The notes below the pieces were generated by a model. That model did no database searches and had not been told where the DNA came from. It was given only the letters and a program-made list of their open reading frames with translations. Positions 24,281-36,389 of a stretch of 64,000 nucleotides of DNA are shown here, piece after piece (the first letter of the stretch is position 1; the number at the start of each line of letters is the position of its first letter). A program made the translations under genes and the position numbers. The DNA comes from Cryptomeria japonica (lineage: Eukaryota; Streptophyta; Pinopsida; Cupressales; Cupressaceae), in NCBI RefSeq assembly GCF_030272615.1, contig NC_081412.1, positions 25,326,501 through 25,390,500 on the forward strand, in the 5' to 3' direction.

Positions 24281-24292
24281 GCTCTGATACCA
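24281..24292 (-). other. Primer binding site (tRNA-iMet), reverse strand
   Basis: The reverse complement is TGGTATCAGAGC, a perfect match to the usual plant primer site, two bases from the 5' LTR. It fixes the element's orientation. Confidence 0.9.
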
Positions 24293-24294
24293 AT

Positions 24295-25487
24295 TGTTAG
24301 GCCCAATATGGAAAGCTAATGTACTGAGAGGGGAGGGGTGAATCAGTACTTCAAATCTTTTTCTTAACAATATTTTTTACTGTTAAGCATAAACTGAATA
24401 GTGCAGTAACATAATATAATGCTAAAACAAATAAATAACAATCATACATGATTCATTCCATAACACATATATTTTGGTTACGCAGAAACTCTTGGTTAGA
24501 GAGAAAACCTACGGTGGGGATAGCACCCACAACTTCACTACTACAATAATAAAGGTTGCTCGGTTAGAGCTACATGTTTAGCTATTTCTGATAGCTTACC
24601 CTGTTAGGAGTATCAAGATCTGTTAGATCTACCTTGCTAAAGGATTTTACAACTCTTTATCTAAATGTTGGACCTGGTTAGAGGCTTTACAATTTATAGA
24701 CTTGATTAGAGTCTTTTACCCTATTGAAGGTTTCTCTTACAACTTCAAAATATTACAATAAAATCATTACAAATATCTGCAACTTTACATCTGGAATGTT
24801 ATAGCAGATTCTATGTGCTCAGAATAAGATTACCTTGCTTATAGCATACCTCAGTAACCCATATAGTAACTCGGTAAACCCTTCTGTTTACTCTGTTCTT
24901 TGACTGTTTTCTGAAATCCTTCTTGGTGACCTCTGTGTCTCTGTAACAGTCATAACACTTAGTGCTTTCACATGTCTTGCTTCATATATTTCTATATCTT
25001 CCTTTCTGTCATGCTACATGTATATATCTAATCTTAATCCATGTTGTATAAATAGATCTCTTATGTCGGTGATCCATTCATTGCTTCGATCTTACAAACA
25101 TGTTTTATCGAATGAATAACCATGCAAAATATTTCATTGGTTAGATGACCTCAAAATCATACACAATCTTTAAGTGCAATTTTCAATGTGATAACGGTTC
25201 TATGTTCCTTGATCTTGTAACACGTTTTCATATGTATGTCCAGGTTCAATGAATCTGGTAATACGTTTCACTCGGTGTATATCAACTCGGTGTGTCATCT
25301 TTGCTGCTCGGTAGACATGGAATGATACTCGGTAGACAACTCGGTGCATACTGGGCTCTTGTGACTACTTTCTTCTATTACCGACTGGACTGTGCATACC
25401 GACTTAATATTTCGGTAGAGATAACCGACTAGAGTATATAGAACAACTTTGAACATAAAACTAATGGCAACTTGATAAGTAGTAACA
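24295..25487 (-). repeat. 5' LTR of reverse-strand element
   Basis: 1193 bp, aligned end to end with 17479-18667 with few substitutions, for example AACTCTTTAT versus AACACTTCAT near 24655. The high similarity implies a fairly recent insertion. Confidence 0.9.
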
Positions 25488-26670
25488 CTTCAAGGTTATG
25501 AATGGTTTATCCAACATAACAATCTCATGTATGTTAAGGCATGTCGTATATGTCATTATAGTTAATAAAGGATGAATCATGTACCATTAATATTCTTTAT
25601 ATTAACAAATTAATATTTTATAGATTGATAGGTGAGTTTTTGTTACCACTATCAAATATTTTACCTCGCTCATACCGAGAATTATCTTCCATTCTGAAAG
25701 ATATTGGAATGGAGTATCAAGCAATAGATGCTTTTCCCAATGATCATATTATATATCATAAACAACATGAATTTGCAACAGAATGTCCTGAATGTCATAT
25801 CAGTAGATATCAAACAGATCAAATAACAAAAAGGGTGCCTCGCAAGGTTCTTCGTTATATTCCCATTATTTCACGTATGTAGCGATTATTCAGGTGCACT
25901 AGCTTGGCACAATTTATGGATTACCATGCACACAATAAAAGTTGAGATGACATTATTCGAATGCCTGCGGATGGTTCAACATTTATGGACATAGAGGAAA
26001 AATGGCCACACTTTAGAAAATAAACCTCATAATCTCAAGCTTTCATTGGCAGCGGACGGTGTCAATCCATTTGGAGAGATGAGATCTGTTTACTCGGTGT
26101 GGCCAATTTTTGTTATCAACAATAACATTCCTTCATGGATGTCAATAAAGAGGGAGCACATAATGTTGGTGATGATTGTTCCTAGTATTTTATCATTTAA
26201 TAGTCATCTACATTTAATTATAAATATTGCAATAAAATGGTCATAATAATTATGTAATGTTTTTGTTCATTCAACTAGGTAAGTACCAAGTTAAAGATAT
26301 GAATATATATATTGAGCCTCTTATCGACGAGTTGTTGGAGTTATGGAATGGTGTCACTATGTATGATGTCTCTAGACCAATAAGACAAAGACAATTTCAA
26401 TTATATGCAATGCTTGTATGGACAATACATGATGCCCCAGGGCTAACACATTTTTGTGGTATGTTACAGTTTTCAAGTTGTGCATTATTAATATAATTAT
26501 AAAAATTTACATATTTAATTCAATTATACATTGTCTTGTAGGTCTTCAAACAAATGGAAAATTTGGATGTCCAGTTTGTGGTCCAAAGATGAAATCCCGT
26601 CATTCAAAAAGTTTAGGAAAGTTGGTGTTTGATGAGTATAGGCGCTTCCTCCACAAAAAATATAAACATA
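25488..26670 (+). pseudogene. CACTA transposase TNPD, central Transposase_21 exons
   Basis: After the LTR element the coding sequence resumes. The exon from 25624 gives LIGEFLLPLSNILPRSYREL, IGMEYQAIDAFPNDHIIYHK, CPECHISRYQTD and VPRKVLRYIPIISRM; a TAG at 25880 is followed in frame by RLFRCTSLAQFMDYHAHNKS. After a frameshift come LAADGVNPFGEMRSVYSVWP and NNNIPSWMSIKREHIMLVM (26046 on). The next exon (about 26281-26457) has YIEPLIDELLELWNGV and QFQLYAMLVWTIHDAPG; another from about 26543 has GKFGCPVCGPKMKSRHSKSL. These are the ordered signatures of the plant Transposase_21 domain. The gene is cut at 26670 by a 1.5-kb insertion. At least two stops and one frameshift make it inactive. Confidence 0.88.
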
Positions 26671-28173
26671 CTAATCATTAGCTCAATCACAAAAGCACAA
26701 TTGCAACGATCTATCCTAAACACATTCAATAGAGACACAAAGATAAAACATTCAAAAAGATTATGCAAACTAGATGTAAATCCAAATGTTTCCTTCATGC
26801 GGCTCCATTGTTCTTCTTTCCTCTTCAAATAGTTTAGTTGTGGATCTCACCTACAAGTGCACATACATGATTGAAAGCAAGTAGATAAGAAAACTGCTCA
26901 AAAGTACTCGAGGCGTGATTGATTAGAAATTCGATAATCTGATTAGGGATCAAGAATCAAGGGATTTGATTGAAGAAATTCATCCAATTTATAGACAAAT
27001 TGGAGAGATGGATCAAATTAGCATGATTCAATTCAAATGGAAATTGCAAATCAATTATGTCAAATATGACAAATTATGACAAATTATGCACTTTCTATGC
27101 AAAATTTGTTGATTGATGATTTATGACAACTTCTATGTCAAAAATTGATTGATTGTCAATTATGACAAATTATGACAAATCGACATGTCATTTCCATGAA
27201 TTTAGGAGAGAAATAGGAGGAAATTGAAATTAGGAAATTAGAGAATTAAGAATTTAGGAATTAAGAAATTAATGAAAATTAGAAATTAGGTAAATTAATT
27301 AATAATTTGTCATTTATTAATTAATTCACAAAGAGGAATAATTAGCCAATTAAACATTTAATTGTGACAAGAAAACTTAGGATAAATAAATAATTTATTA
27401 ATCCTAAGGAAAGAAATGACAAACAAGGTTAAATGATTAAATCACGAAACCTTAGAAGATGAATTAGGCCTTGATGAAAGATAATTGACTCGATCATGAT
27501 TCCGATTAACAAAAGACCAATGTGATAAATGATTTAATTGATAAAATGCACCAATTGACGAGGAACAATGACTAATTGATCCAAATTGACATGATTGAAA
27601 AGGACGACGATTGATGACAAATCGATCGGGAAATGACAAGATTGACAAAAAGACAAGGATTGATGACAAAATAGATTGCCAAACGACAATATTGAAAATG
27701 ACCATGATCGATGACAAATCAATCGCAAAATGACAAGATCGAACATGACAACGATCGATGACAAATCGATCGTTAAAACGACAAGATTGAAAATGATAAG
27801 GATTGATGATAAATCGATCGCCAGATGACAAGATTGATAAGAGGACAACGATCGATAACAAATCGATCGCAAGATTGACAGGAGGACAAAACCCTAATTA
27901 GGATTGACGATGTCCAAAATAATGACAAATGAGCATGCACATTGATGCAATAAGATAAGATCGATTAAAATCATGACTGGAGAGTGTTGTCGACAAGATC
28001 AAATTTGAAAGCGAGACGAATGAAGAATGCAGAAGGACTCAATGTTCACAAATGATAAAGACCAAGTGTGTGACATAGGAGAAATGTTAATGCGACGCAA
28101 AAACCTAAAATAAGGCAATGCGCAAATGTTAAAGTATGATCCCGCAAGCGTTGACCATTTTTAGGTGTCTACA
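26671..28173 (+). mobile_element. LTR-like insertion in transposase exon
   Basis: The insert ends TTAGGTGTCTACA, a common 3' end of plant gypsy LTRs, and a possible LTR start TGTGGATCTCACC lies at 26839. That would give a 1.3-kb LTR preceded by about 170 bp of other element sequence. It has no coding capacity I recognise; open frames at 27442-27872 on the reverse strand come from a tandem repeat. With only one LTR and a 75-bp flanking duplication it is a truncated or solo copy with unusual ends. Confidence 0.5.
27600..27885. repeat. Minisatellite with AAATCGATCG core
   Basis: About six diverged units of roughly 48 bp, each with GATGACAAATCGATCG followed by AAATGACAAGATTGA-type sequence. CGATCG is palindromic. 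It lies within the LTR-like insertion. Confidence 0.75.
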
Positions 28174-30625
28174 CCCGTCATTCAAAAAGTTTAGGAAAGT
28201 AGGTGTTTGATGAGTATAGGCACTTCCTCCACAAAAATCATAAATATTGAAATACTAAAAAACATCTTTTCAATGGGAAAGAAAAGACTACATCAAAGCC
28301 ACAAAGAATGACACCTTGCCTATGGAAGTTGGAATATAATAGAATTAATCGTCAAGGTAATGTCATTCCATCTAATGGTTTATGTTTGGAATTTGTATTT
28401 TTCTATTGTGTTTTGTTTATTGATGATGTAATTGATGATCGTGAAGGTCATCAAGGCATTAATGACCATCTTCCAAATGGACTAAAAAGTTATCCGAGAC
28501 AATTTAGTAGGTTGCCCTACTACGAGTAGCTAAAAATTGTGCATTTGTTTGATACTATGCATATTGGAAAGAATATAACAGAGACATTATTGAAAATATT
28601 GGAGGGAAGGCGTGACAAAGAAAAAAATGGCAAAATTTGTAGTGACATTTAAGACTCCAATCATGCAATGAAAAATGTCATTCAATCAAATAGCAATGGA
28701 GACCAAATTAATATAAGTGCCCTTTCTTGGTTATTAATGGACCAACAAAGAAATGCTATAAAATAAGTCATACCAAAAATTCGATTTCCCACAGGATTTG
28801 CTGCGAACATAAACAATCTCATATCAAAAAAAAGTAAATTTGGGCCAAGGATGAAAACACATGATTGGCATACCTTCATTAAGGTAATTCGTGTTCTTGT
28901 GTATTTACTAAATATTTGTATACTATACATGTAGTTTTCATTGTATTATGTTAGAAAACAATGAAAAGATCATTTGATAATTGTTGTAGTACATTTTACC
29001 TCTATCTCTCCCAGACAACTTTGACAATAATGTCAAGCAAGTCATATATGATCTTGGAAAATACATGAGGTAAGTAGTGATCTTTGTTCAATTTGTTGTA
29101 TAGATAACATATTTGCAATTTGTTTTACTTGTTATGTAATATATTGTATATTATTTTGTAAAGTCTCGTTTATATATTTTAGCGTCTTGAATCTCTTCTA
29201 GGTGGTTGTCATCTACATAAATCCATAAAGAAGATATAAAATATTGGAAGAGAAAAATTCCTTATTTAATGTGTGAAATGCAAAAGTGTCTACCTTAAAC
29301 ATTTTTCAATGCACAAGAACACTACCTCATACACTAAGTTGAGGAGATTGAATTGTGTGGACCTTTACACACTAGGTCAATGTGGATGGTTGAGAGGCAC
29401 TTGAAATTTTTGAAGGCTTTGGTTCGACGAAGAGCACATCCTGAGGATTCTATGGTGGAGAGATATACGGTATACCAAACTATGGTGTACATTGTTGAAT
29501 ATCTTCCTAAGTTTGCAGCAGAGATCCACGTAGATCGCATTTGGGATCCCAACCCCATTAACAAATTCGAAGGGGAGTATTTGATGGGGAAAGGTAGATT
29601 GAGGAAAGTGAGAGATAATTATAAGATGTTATTGTAGTTAATTAATTTTTAATCTTCTAAATAAATCGGTTGTAAGCCATCTATTAATTATTTGTACAGT
29701 TGGTTGGGAGTGGGATGCACTACATTTGTATATTGCAAACAATCTTGATTGGATGACAGTGTGGATTGAACGATGTCAACATTTTGGTCGCACATTAACA
29801 TGAGGTGTGGCTTCATTGGTTAAAGGAGCTCATCGTAATAGAGATTCCAATGTTACGTAAAGGGAAATTGATTTAGCATATGGTTTAAGAGATAAACATG
29901 CATGTATAGTTTTATTAATCACCCGTATGTTTATCAACTCACGATGCAATAATTTTAACATGTTAGACATAATGTAGGTCAAACACCACAAGGCTATGTG
30001 TTGCAATGGTTATAAATTTTGCATCAAAAAGCTAGATGACATGAAGAAAACTTGCGATTCAGGGATAACTACAGTCTTTGAGGTGACCAATATTTCATCT
30101 AGAAACGACATACATCCTCAAGAGTCTCAGAATCGATACTATGACATTTTGGATGATATACTTGAGTGTGACTTTAATTCCTTCAAATTAGTTTTGTTCG
30201 TCGTCAAATGGTATAGGCTATGACTGAATAAAAATGATGCTGATAGAACTGTTATTGAACATGATAACGGATTTACAATGGTTAATACAAGGTCTTTTGA
30301 TCTAGTTGGGGATGAGCCCTATGTTCTTCCAAGCCAATGTGAGAAGGTATTTTAATCAAAGGTTCCACATAAACCGGGTTGGTCATTTGTTGTTAGACAT
30401 GATCCAAGAGGAAGGTCGATAAAGTATAATGAGATGAAAGAAGAAGATACCGAAGAAGTAGAAGATTATGTTGATGATGATGATAATGATGATGATGATG
30501 ATGATGGTGATGGTGATGATGGTGATGATGGTGATGACGACGACGATGATGATGACGATGATGACGATGACGACGACAACGATGATGATGACGACGAGGA
30601 CGACGAGGACGATTACGATGACGAC

Positions 30626-30662
<37 letters not shown>

Positions 30663-30688
30663 GTCATGATGATGAGTTGGTTGAATAA
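28174..30688 (+). pseudogene. CACTA transposase TNPD, 3' exons (DUF4218, DUF4216) with poly-Asp tail
   Basis: The duplicated exon segment is followed by INDHLPNGLKSYPRQFSRLP and, after a stop, LFDTMHIGKNITETLLKILE, the transposase signature LPYWxxLxxxHxxDxMHxEKN. Around 28850-29060 come MKTHDWHTFIKV and LPDNFDNNVKQVIYDLGKYM. 29353-29637 is DUF4218 (MWMVERHLKFLKALVRRRAH, then ayEYLPKFAAEI-like VEYLPKFAAEIHVDRIWDP). 29996-30415 is DUF4216 (NRYYDILDDILECDFNSFKL, EPYVLPSQCEKVF, HKPGWSFVVRHDPRGR). The last 70 codons are almost all Asp from a GAT/GAC repeat, ending ELVE and TAA at 30688. Several stops and frame changes are present. Confidence 0.85.
30466..30662 (+). repeat. GAT/GAC trinucleotide repeat
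   Basis: An almost pure run of GAT and GAC codons at the end of the transposase frame, coding an acidic tail. The long Met-, His- and Val/Ile-rich frames seen here in other registers are artefacts of the repeat. Confidence 0.9.
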
Positions 30689-30689
30689 G

Positions 30690-31287
30690 AAGATCAATGA
30701 CATGAATGAAATGTATGACATGCTTTGAACTTTGTGTATATTTATGGAATTTGGACTGTTTATTAGCTATGTGATGGATTACATGTTTATGATGATACAT
30801 TTGACATTTTTTGAACTTTGTGGTTATCTATGGAATGGCGACAATCTATTAGCTATGTGATTGATGGTGATTTATGATACATATGTGATAGATTACATGT
30901 TTACGATGATACATATGTGATGCCTATGATGCTCAATTACATATATGATGATACATATGTGATGCTTATGATGCTCATGATACATATGTACTTATTGTTT
31001 ATCGAATTACAAATGTAATTCTTATGATGCTCAATTGTTGGTGTTGATTTCATGTATATATTTTGTGTAATGCTGCCACCCTCGGTGTAAACAGGCAATT
31101 GACTACAAACATCGTCAACGCTTTAGTTGAGGATCCTACACAGTCTACATAAAGTAAAGGTAAAGAATAAAAAAATATACAATGATTATGATGATTGCAT
31201 ATTGTTCATGTTGTGTACTATGTAATTTTTAGTATACATATATTGTAATTTTTAGCTAACATAAGATAATTGAATTACATATGCAGG
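30690..31287. other. Spacer after transposase
   Basis: AT-rich, with irregular repeats of GATACATATGTGATG and GATGCTCA words at 30840-31030. It probably holds the 3' UTR of TNPD and the promoter of the next gene. Confidence 0.5.
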
Positions 31288-32745
31288 AACCCGAATCCCT
31301 TTGACAAGAATCCTGCACAATCTCATGGATCGACAGGTATAAGTCAATACACCCTATGCTTCAGTTGGACTTATTCAATTTTTAATCTCAACGTCAACTT
31401 CAGGGCTGATTTCTTCATCAACATTACCGTCATTTGCAAAATATCTCTCTCATTACCAACTAACTCTCTCATTTGATGGAGTGTAGGTACCACCAAATAG
31501 GTATTTGTCAGATTTGTCTTCCTCGAGTGAGGGAAATGTAGGAATAGTTGACGAAAGTGAGACATGTAGTAGGTCTAAAATAGGGAGAATAACTAGAGGT
31601 CAAAAGATTAGAAGAAAAGTCAATAAACACATGAAATTTTTCCTTGCTCAAGGGGGGTCATGTTCTTATGATGATGAGACCAAAGGTGACATCGAGGTGC
31701 CCTTGAGGTACAAACATCTACAAAAACAATGGGTACCCAAGGAACTTCCTCCAATAAACACCGATTTTTGTGTTAACGAGATGATATATCGCATAACATC
31801 TTTGTCATTACATAGTTTGGGCCTATTTTCCGTGGACGACATAAAGGTTTGTTACAAAAAAGTTGCTGAATTGATGGAGTATGTCGGACCTTGTTACAAT
31901 TACAAAAATTGGATGCAGATTGTTCGATATAAAGGTATGCATAGGTATACACTGTCAGCAAATTATATACAACAGAAAGATAATGATCAAAGTAAACGAG
32001 TGGATGTATACATTGATGGAAGGCCAAAAGCAACAGGGAATATTGCAGGTTTTATAAATAGTACGCGACCTAGGTCAACTAATAAGCAACTCAATTGCAT
32101 ATTTGAGGTGCGTGAGTGAAATTGTGTATTCGTATGTGTGATAAAATCAATAAGTGCAGAGGAAGAGCTTCTAATCGATTACAATTTGAATCATATAGAT
32201 ACAAACAAAGTTACTAACATGGGGGTGGTACGTACTATATACCATTTAAACCAACCTCCAATAAATGAATCCAATATACCATCTTATTATTAATTTTTTT
32301 GCTAAGTCTATTGGTTTCATTTCTCTAACATGTTTATATTTTTTCTTTGTCACAGGGCGACTTGGATCCATCACATAGCACAGATAGGGATGTAGGTCCC
32401 GACACTTCTACCGAGCAGGTAAACCTCATTGTAATTGTACAAATTAGATAGAAGCAAATTGTTACATTATTATGTTATTTTCTTAAGTGTTTTGGAGTAA
32501 TTTTGATAGTGTTAATTATATTCTTGTCATAGACAGATGTTCAGGGAAAGGGAAAGGAACCTCCCTTACATCAGCACCTCAACACAATATTAAGCGATGA
32601 GGACTACACAATTTCCACAAACCCTGTAGAAGTGATAAAAATGTCTATGACAAAAATTAATAAAGAGATTGTTGTTTTGGTATACACGACCCCTCAGAAT
32701 GATGAGATAAAAGATAGGCTGAATCAATTGATGCAAGCAACATAA
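31288..32745 (+). pseudogene. SET-domain-like gene inside the CACTA element
   Basis: A small exon (31288-31336, ending at GT) is followed by a 741-base exon (31487-32227), open for 247 codons except for TGA at 32117-32119. Its N-terminal half is charged (GRITRGQKIRRKVNKHMKFF). The C-terminal half carries DVYIDGRPKATGNIAGFINS and NCIFE and, after the stop and in the same frame, ISAEEELLIDYNLN. These match the order of SET methyltransferase motifs (ID...GNxARFINHSCxPNC, then GEELxxDYN). The canonical N-H-S-C is replaced by N-S-T-R, so methyltransferase activity is doubtful. Two Asp/Ser/Thr-rich exons (32358-32419, about 32534-32745) probably complete it. It could be a captured host gene or an element gene with a SET-like fold. 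Confidence 0.6.
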
Positions 32746-33489
32746 AACATGCGAGTAAGCAGTAATGAAATCTTTAATTATAACAAAAGTTCAATAATGG
32801 TTTATATTTTATACTCTTTTATGTCACTAACTAAAATATGTACATGCTGTTTTTACAAAATTTCATGTGTCATCATCAACCTGGTGGACATGATCAGGGT
32901 ATTGTAGGTAGTGCAAGTGATGACCATGTTCTATAAATTGAAACCACTTCTTTGGAGTTGTGAACTTGCTTTTTTAATGCTAGTGTTATTTACACAGGCC
33001 TTTCCCTGTCTATACTATTGATCTCTCTTTAGAATGAATAATAATAAGTTTTGTGTGTATATATGATTGCAATAATAGTTTATTAAACTGTTAATAAAGT
33101 ATTTAGTTGCACAATTAGAAGTTCTCATTTGATCTGATATGATCACTTGTATTTTAATTTACTATTATTAAATTATATTTCAAAGTAGGGACATTACAAA
33201 GACCAATAAGATAGCGCGAAGTTTGACAACATGAGATAGCACATTGAAGCAATCTAAATAAATAGATTCCATGAACTATCTTTTGTAAGGACTATACTAG
33301 TTTATCACTTACACTGCCCTCTTGTCACAAATTTCCATACCTTTGTCCTGCATCAAAACCTACCTTCCTTATTCTCCTTCATACTGTTGTATCATTAAGA
33401 TTAGCATCAAACACTTAATAAAGATTCATATTTCTTTACAACTCTTAATAAAGGTTCATCCTTGTTTACAATTCTTGCAGTTTTCATAT
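32746..33489. other. AT-rich intron or spacer
   Basis: No coding exon recognised between the SET-like gene and the TNPA-like exons; it may be an intron if these two form one gene. Confidence 0.45.
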
Positions 33490-35698
33490 ATTTAATGTAT
33501 TATTCTTCAGGTGTTGCCAATGTTCCCATGGAAAGGCCGCCTCATTCGAGGTTATCCCCATCTGTATTGCTGACTGCAATGTCGGTAACAGGCAACATGT
33601 AGACGTCCTCTATTGCTCATCATGTTGATCCACCCACTGTTGGTAGATCCCTCTTTTTCTCTCTCTTTTGTTATGTGTTTATTTCGCTTGAAGTGTTCTT
33701 TCTTGGGGGCATTTCATAGTGGATTCATTTTTTGCAGCAAGAGATGCACATGAGGATGCACCAAAGGCGAATACTAGTGATAACATACCATCATTTCCTG
33801 GATCTTCCCATAATGCTAGTACGAGAACGTTGCAGATCACATTGGTGGTGAGCAATGAAGAATTGATTCCCTTGAAAATACAAAAAGTTCCAAGTACTTT
33901 AAAATTATTATTATATATAGTGTAATTGTAATTTACTTACTGATCACTCGTTTTGGACTAATTATCCCATGATTTTTTTGCAGGAAATGATAATTTTTAT
34001 AAAAATCTTAATGACATTGCATTGCAGACATTTGGGTCCACCATACGTAAAAGGTGGAACATCATATGTGAACTAACCCTAAGCCACTATTTTTATTTCA
34101 CATCATTTCTAGAATAGTTTTCCTTTGATCCGTTTCTTGAACTATATTAAAGGTAGCTTCAATTCATTTCTGAATCTAATAGGTTTGTTTTTGCTTAAAA
34201 GGTGGAATGGCCGAGAAAACAGATTAAAAGATGAACTCACAAACCATATGGTTGAGTTGTTCGGAAATGACACATTCGACAAAACCAAGCTCCTTGAAAA
34301 AGCTGACACATATTTAAAGTATGTGAAGGACCAATACAGAACACATTTAGAGAAGAATGTAAAGTATGAGCGTCCCCCCATGATTCCAGAGAGGGAGTGG
34401 AAGGACCTGATTTTGGATGCCAAGGAGAGAATTGAAAGGAAAAAAGGAAATACACTAGTAGATGCCAAAAGAAGGTATGGGTTACTATTAAGAATGTAAT
34501 TATGTACTAATTACTCTTTATATTTATATAATCTAACATATTTCAGACTTTTCATAGACTGAGTGACACGTCAAAGGCAACCAAGGCAAGACAAGAAAAG
34601 CATGGGCAACACAAACTCGACTTTGGTGGTTATATGAAACTTGCCACACAAATTGTAAGTATCAGTAAATGAAATATCGCATCAAAATATTTATAAATTG
34701 CAAACAATTTTTTTTTTGTTCAAACAATGCAAGCGAAATTCATGATACCAAGCAAAAATGCAGGGCTCTGAATTTAATACAGCGTCCACAGAAGATGACA
34801 AGAGAATTGCCTACCAGCAAGGCTATATAGTCGTGGATGAACGACTACAAGAATTGAGTGGGCAACATAAGATTCTGGTGCATCCGTCACGCAGGTAAAT
34901 AAGCTAAATGAAAATTGTTTCAAATTGAATCTTTACCAATAATCTAATTGATGTTGAGTTCCAACATAAAGTGACTATATTTGTTTTAAATAAGAAAGCA
35001 ATGATAACAATGCACATGAAATTGGAATGCAACCTGCTAATCATGAAACACAACCTACACATGAAGGTCCGGATGTGCATCCCAATAGTGGAGGTATTCA
35101 TTTGCTATTCAAATTTATCTATATTATTATTAATACAATTAAACATCTTAAATTGTAATTAGTGTAGTAATTAATGTAACATTTTTTTTTAATATTTTAG
35201 AGCATGTAGTCGGTGGTGACCAAGTGGAGCATGATCCGAATACACAACATCAGGAATGTGATGTTCCCAATTAGGTAAAGGCAACCATTGTTATTCCTTT
35301 AAACAAATTTAATTGCAATTGGCGTTCAACATTAATGTAACCTTTAGTATTTCAACTCCAAAGGATCTAGAGGTTGTTCAACATGTTGAGGTAGAGGTTG
35401 TCCACCATGTTGATTTCGAAGATGACGTGGCCCCATCAGGTAAAGAGCGCCACGGTTATGTTATTTAAATTAATGAAATACTTGTCACAATAATAAAAAA
35501 TATTTTAAATTTAACCCATTTATTTGTTATTGCAGAGGACCACCCTTCGCTTCAGTGTCCCCGTCCTCAATATAGGACTAGGCATACATCGAGATCACGA
35601 GCAGAGGGCAAAACAACTGAAGAGGTGGGAAATGATGAAGAAAACGATGATACACTTATTCTTTACATAGCTTCAAATAAAAAACAAAAAAACAAATA
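33490..35698 (+). pseudogene. TNPA-like (Transposase_24) CACTA accessory gene
   Basis: TNPA-type proteins bind the subterminal repeats and assist TNPD. Exons with plausible AG/GT borders read: about 33984 (NDNFYKNLNDIALQTFGSTI); 34201-34473 (NRLKDELTNHMVELFGNDTF, EKNVKYERPPMIPEREWKDL, DAKERIERKKGN); about 34547-34653 (LSDTSKATKARQEKHGQHKL, then DFGGYMKLATQI); about 34763-34893 (DDKRIAYQQGYIVVDERLQE); then Asn/His/Glu-rich exons to QYRTRHTSRSRAEGKTTEEV and a TAA at 35698. The P-x-x-W-K-D-L segment followed by N/K-rich and T-G/K-x-x-F-like sequence is characteristic of Transposase_24. The exon chain is my reconstruction and some borders are approximate. The captured clathrin sequence begins only about 27 bp after the stop. 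Confidence 0.6.
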
Positions 35699-35727
35699 AT
35701 TGTAATCTATCAAAACAAGGGTTGCTT

Positions 35728-36345
35728 TGATGAACTCATATCTGTGTTTGTGATGAGCAACAACACTGGAAGGAACTTACATATTTATATATTCGAGATG
35801 ATGAATATGATAATGCTGCCACTACTATCATGAACCATTCTCCAGAGGCATGGGATCATATGCAATTCAAAGATGTTGTAGTTAAAGTGGTCAATGTTGA
35901 ATTGTACTACAAAGCTGTAAACTTTTATTTGCAAGAACACCCAGATCTTATTAATGACCTCTTGAATGTCCTTGCCCTTAGGGTAGACCACACATGAGTG
36001 GTTGACATCATAAGTAAGGTATGGCTCTCAACTCTGTTATTCTGTTATTGTTTTTTAGGATTACTGAGATGTCTTTCACTTGGGTATTAAGTTTTTCTAG
36101 ATGTTCTCTTTAGCAGCTATTTGGTTTGGAAAAATTTCATGAGTATCTTTTGTTCTGTTGTATTTGTTATCCACACTGGACATCTCCGTCTTGTGAAGCC
36201 GTACATGGTTGCAGTAGAGAGCAACAATGTAGCTGCTATTAATGAGGATTTGAATAAAATTTATGTAGAAGAGGAAGATTATGATAGGCTTAGAGAATCT
36301 ATAGATATGCACGATAACTTTGATCAGATAGGGCTTGCTCAGAGG
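35728..36345 (+). pseudogene. Captured clathrin heavy chain fragment, first two exons
   Basis: Clathrin heavy chain forms the triskelion legs of coated vesicles. Exon a (about 35728-36018, true frame from 35752) encodes [40 protein letters not shown] and [20 protein letters not shown]; a TGA then replaces the conserved Arg before VVDII. It ends at a GT donor. Exon b (36175-36345) encodes [40 protein letters not shown] and FDQIGLAQR, then GTGAGA. Both are near-identical in sequence to the distal-leg repeats of plant clathrin heavy chain. The acceptor of exon b appears mutated. Introns are kept, so this is a genomic DNA copy, not a retrocopy. It lies between the TNPA-like gene and the right CACTA end. 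Confidence 0.93.
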
Positions 36346-36389
36346 GTGAGAGGAAATTCTCTATTGGTTCTTTCATTTAAGTTAAAGTC

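Larger units (their letters stand above)
17479..25487 (-). mobile_element. Non-autonomous LTR retrotransposon with gag-like and accessory ORFs
   Basis: Two very similar LTRs (17479-18667 and 24295-25487) bound an 8.0-kb element, flanked by the duplication CTTCA (17474-17478, 25488-25492). The primer site lies beside the right LTR, so the element runs on the reverse strand. In its own direction it encodes a coiled-coil, multi-knuckle Gag-like protein, then a long accessory reading frame, then a purine-rich tract before the 3' LTR. No protease, integrase or reverse transcriptase is present, so it would depend on another element. The insertion interrupts exon 2 of the CACTA transposase, so it is younger than the CACTA. 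Confidence 0.9.
26596..28248. repeat. 75-bp direct duplication flanking an insertion
   Basis: The exon segment starting CCCGTCATTCAAAAAG at 26596-26670 is repeated at 28174-28248 with about five differences. The repeat lies on either side of the 1.5-kb insertion 26671-28173, far longer than a normal LTR-element target duplication. Confidence 0.85.

Noticed and set aside
17479-25487. Plus-strand LTR element
   Set aside because: The primer site lies next to the right LTR in reverse orientation and all long element ORFs are on the reverse strand.
27600-27885. CRISPR-like repeat array
   Set aside because: Units are contiguous and diverged with no unique spacers, in a plant retroelement context; it is a minisatellite.
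30383-30800. Poly-His and poly-Ile/Val reverse frames and a Met-rich forward frame
   Set aside because: They are other registers of the GAT/GAC repeat; only the Asp frame continues the transposase.
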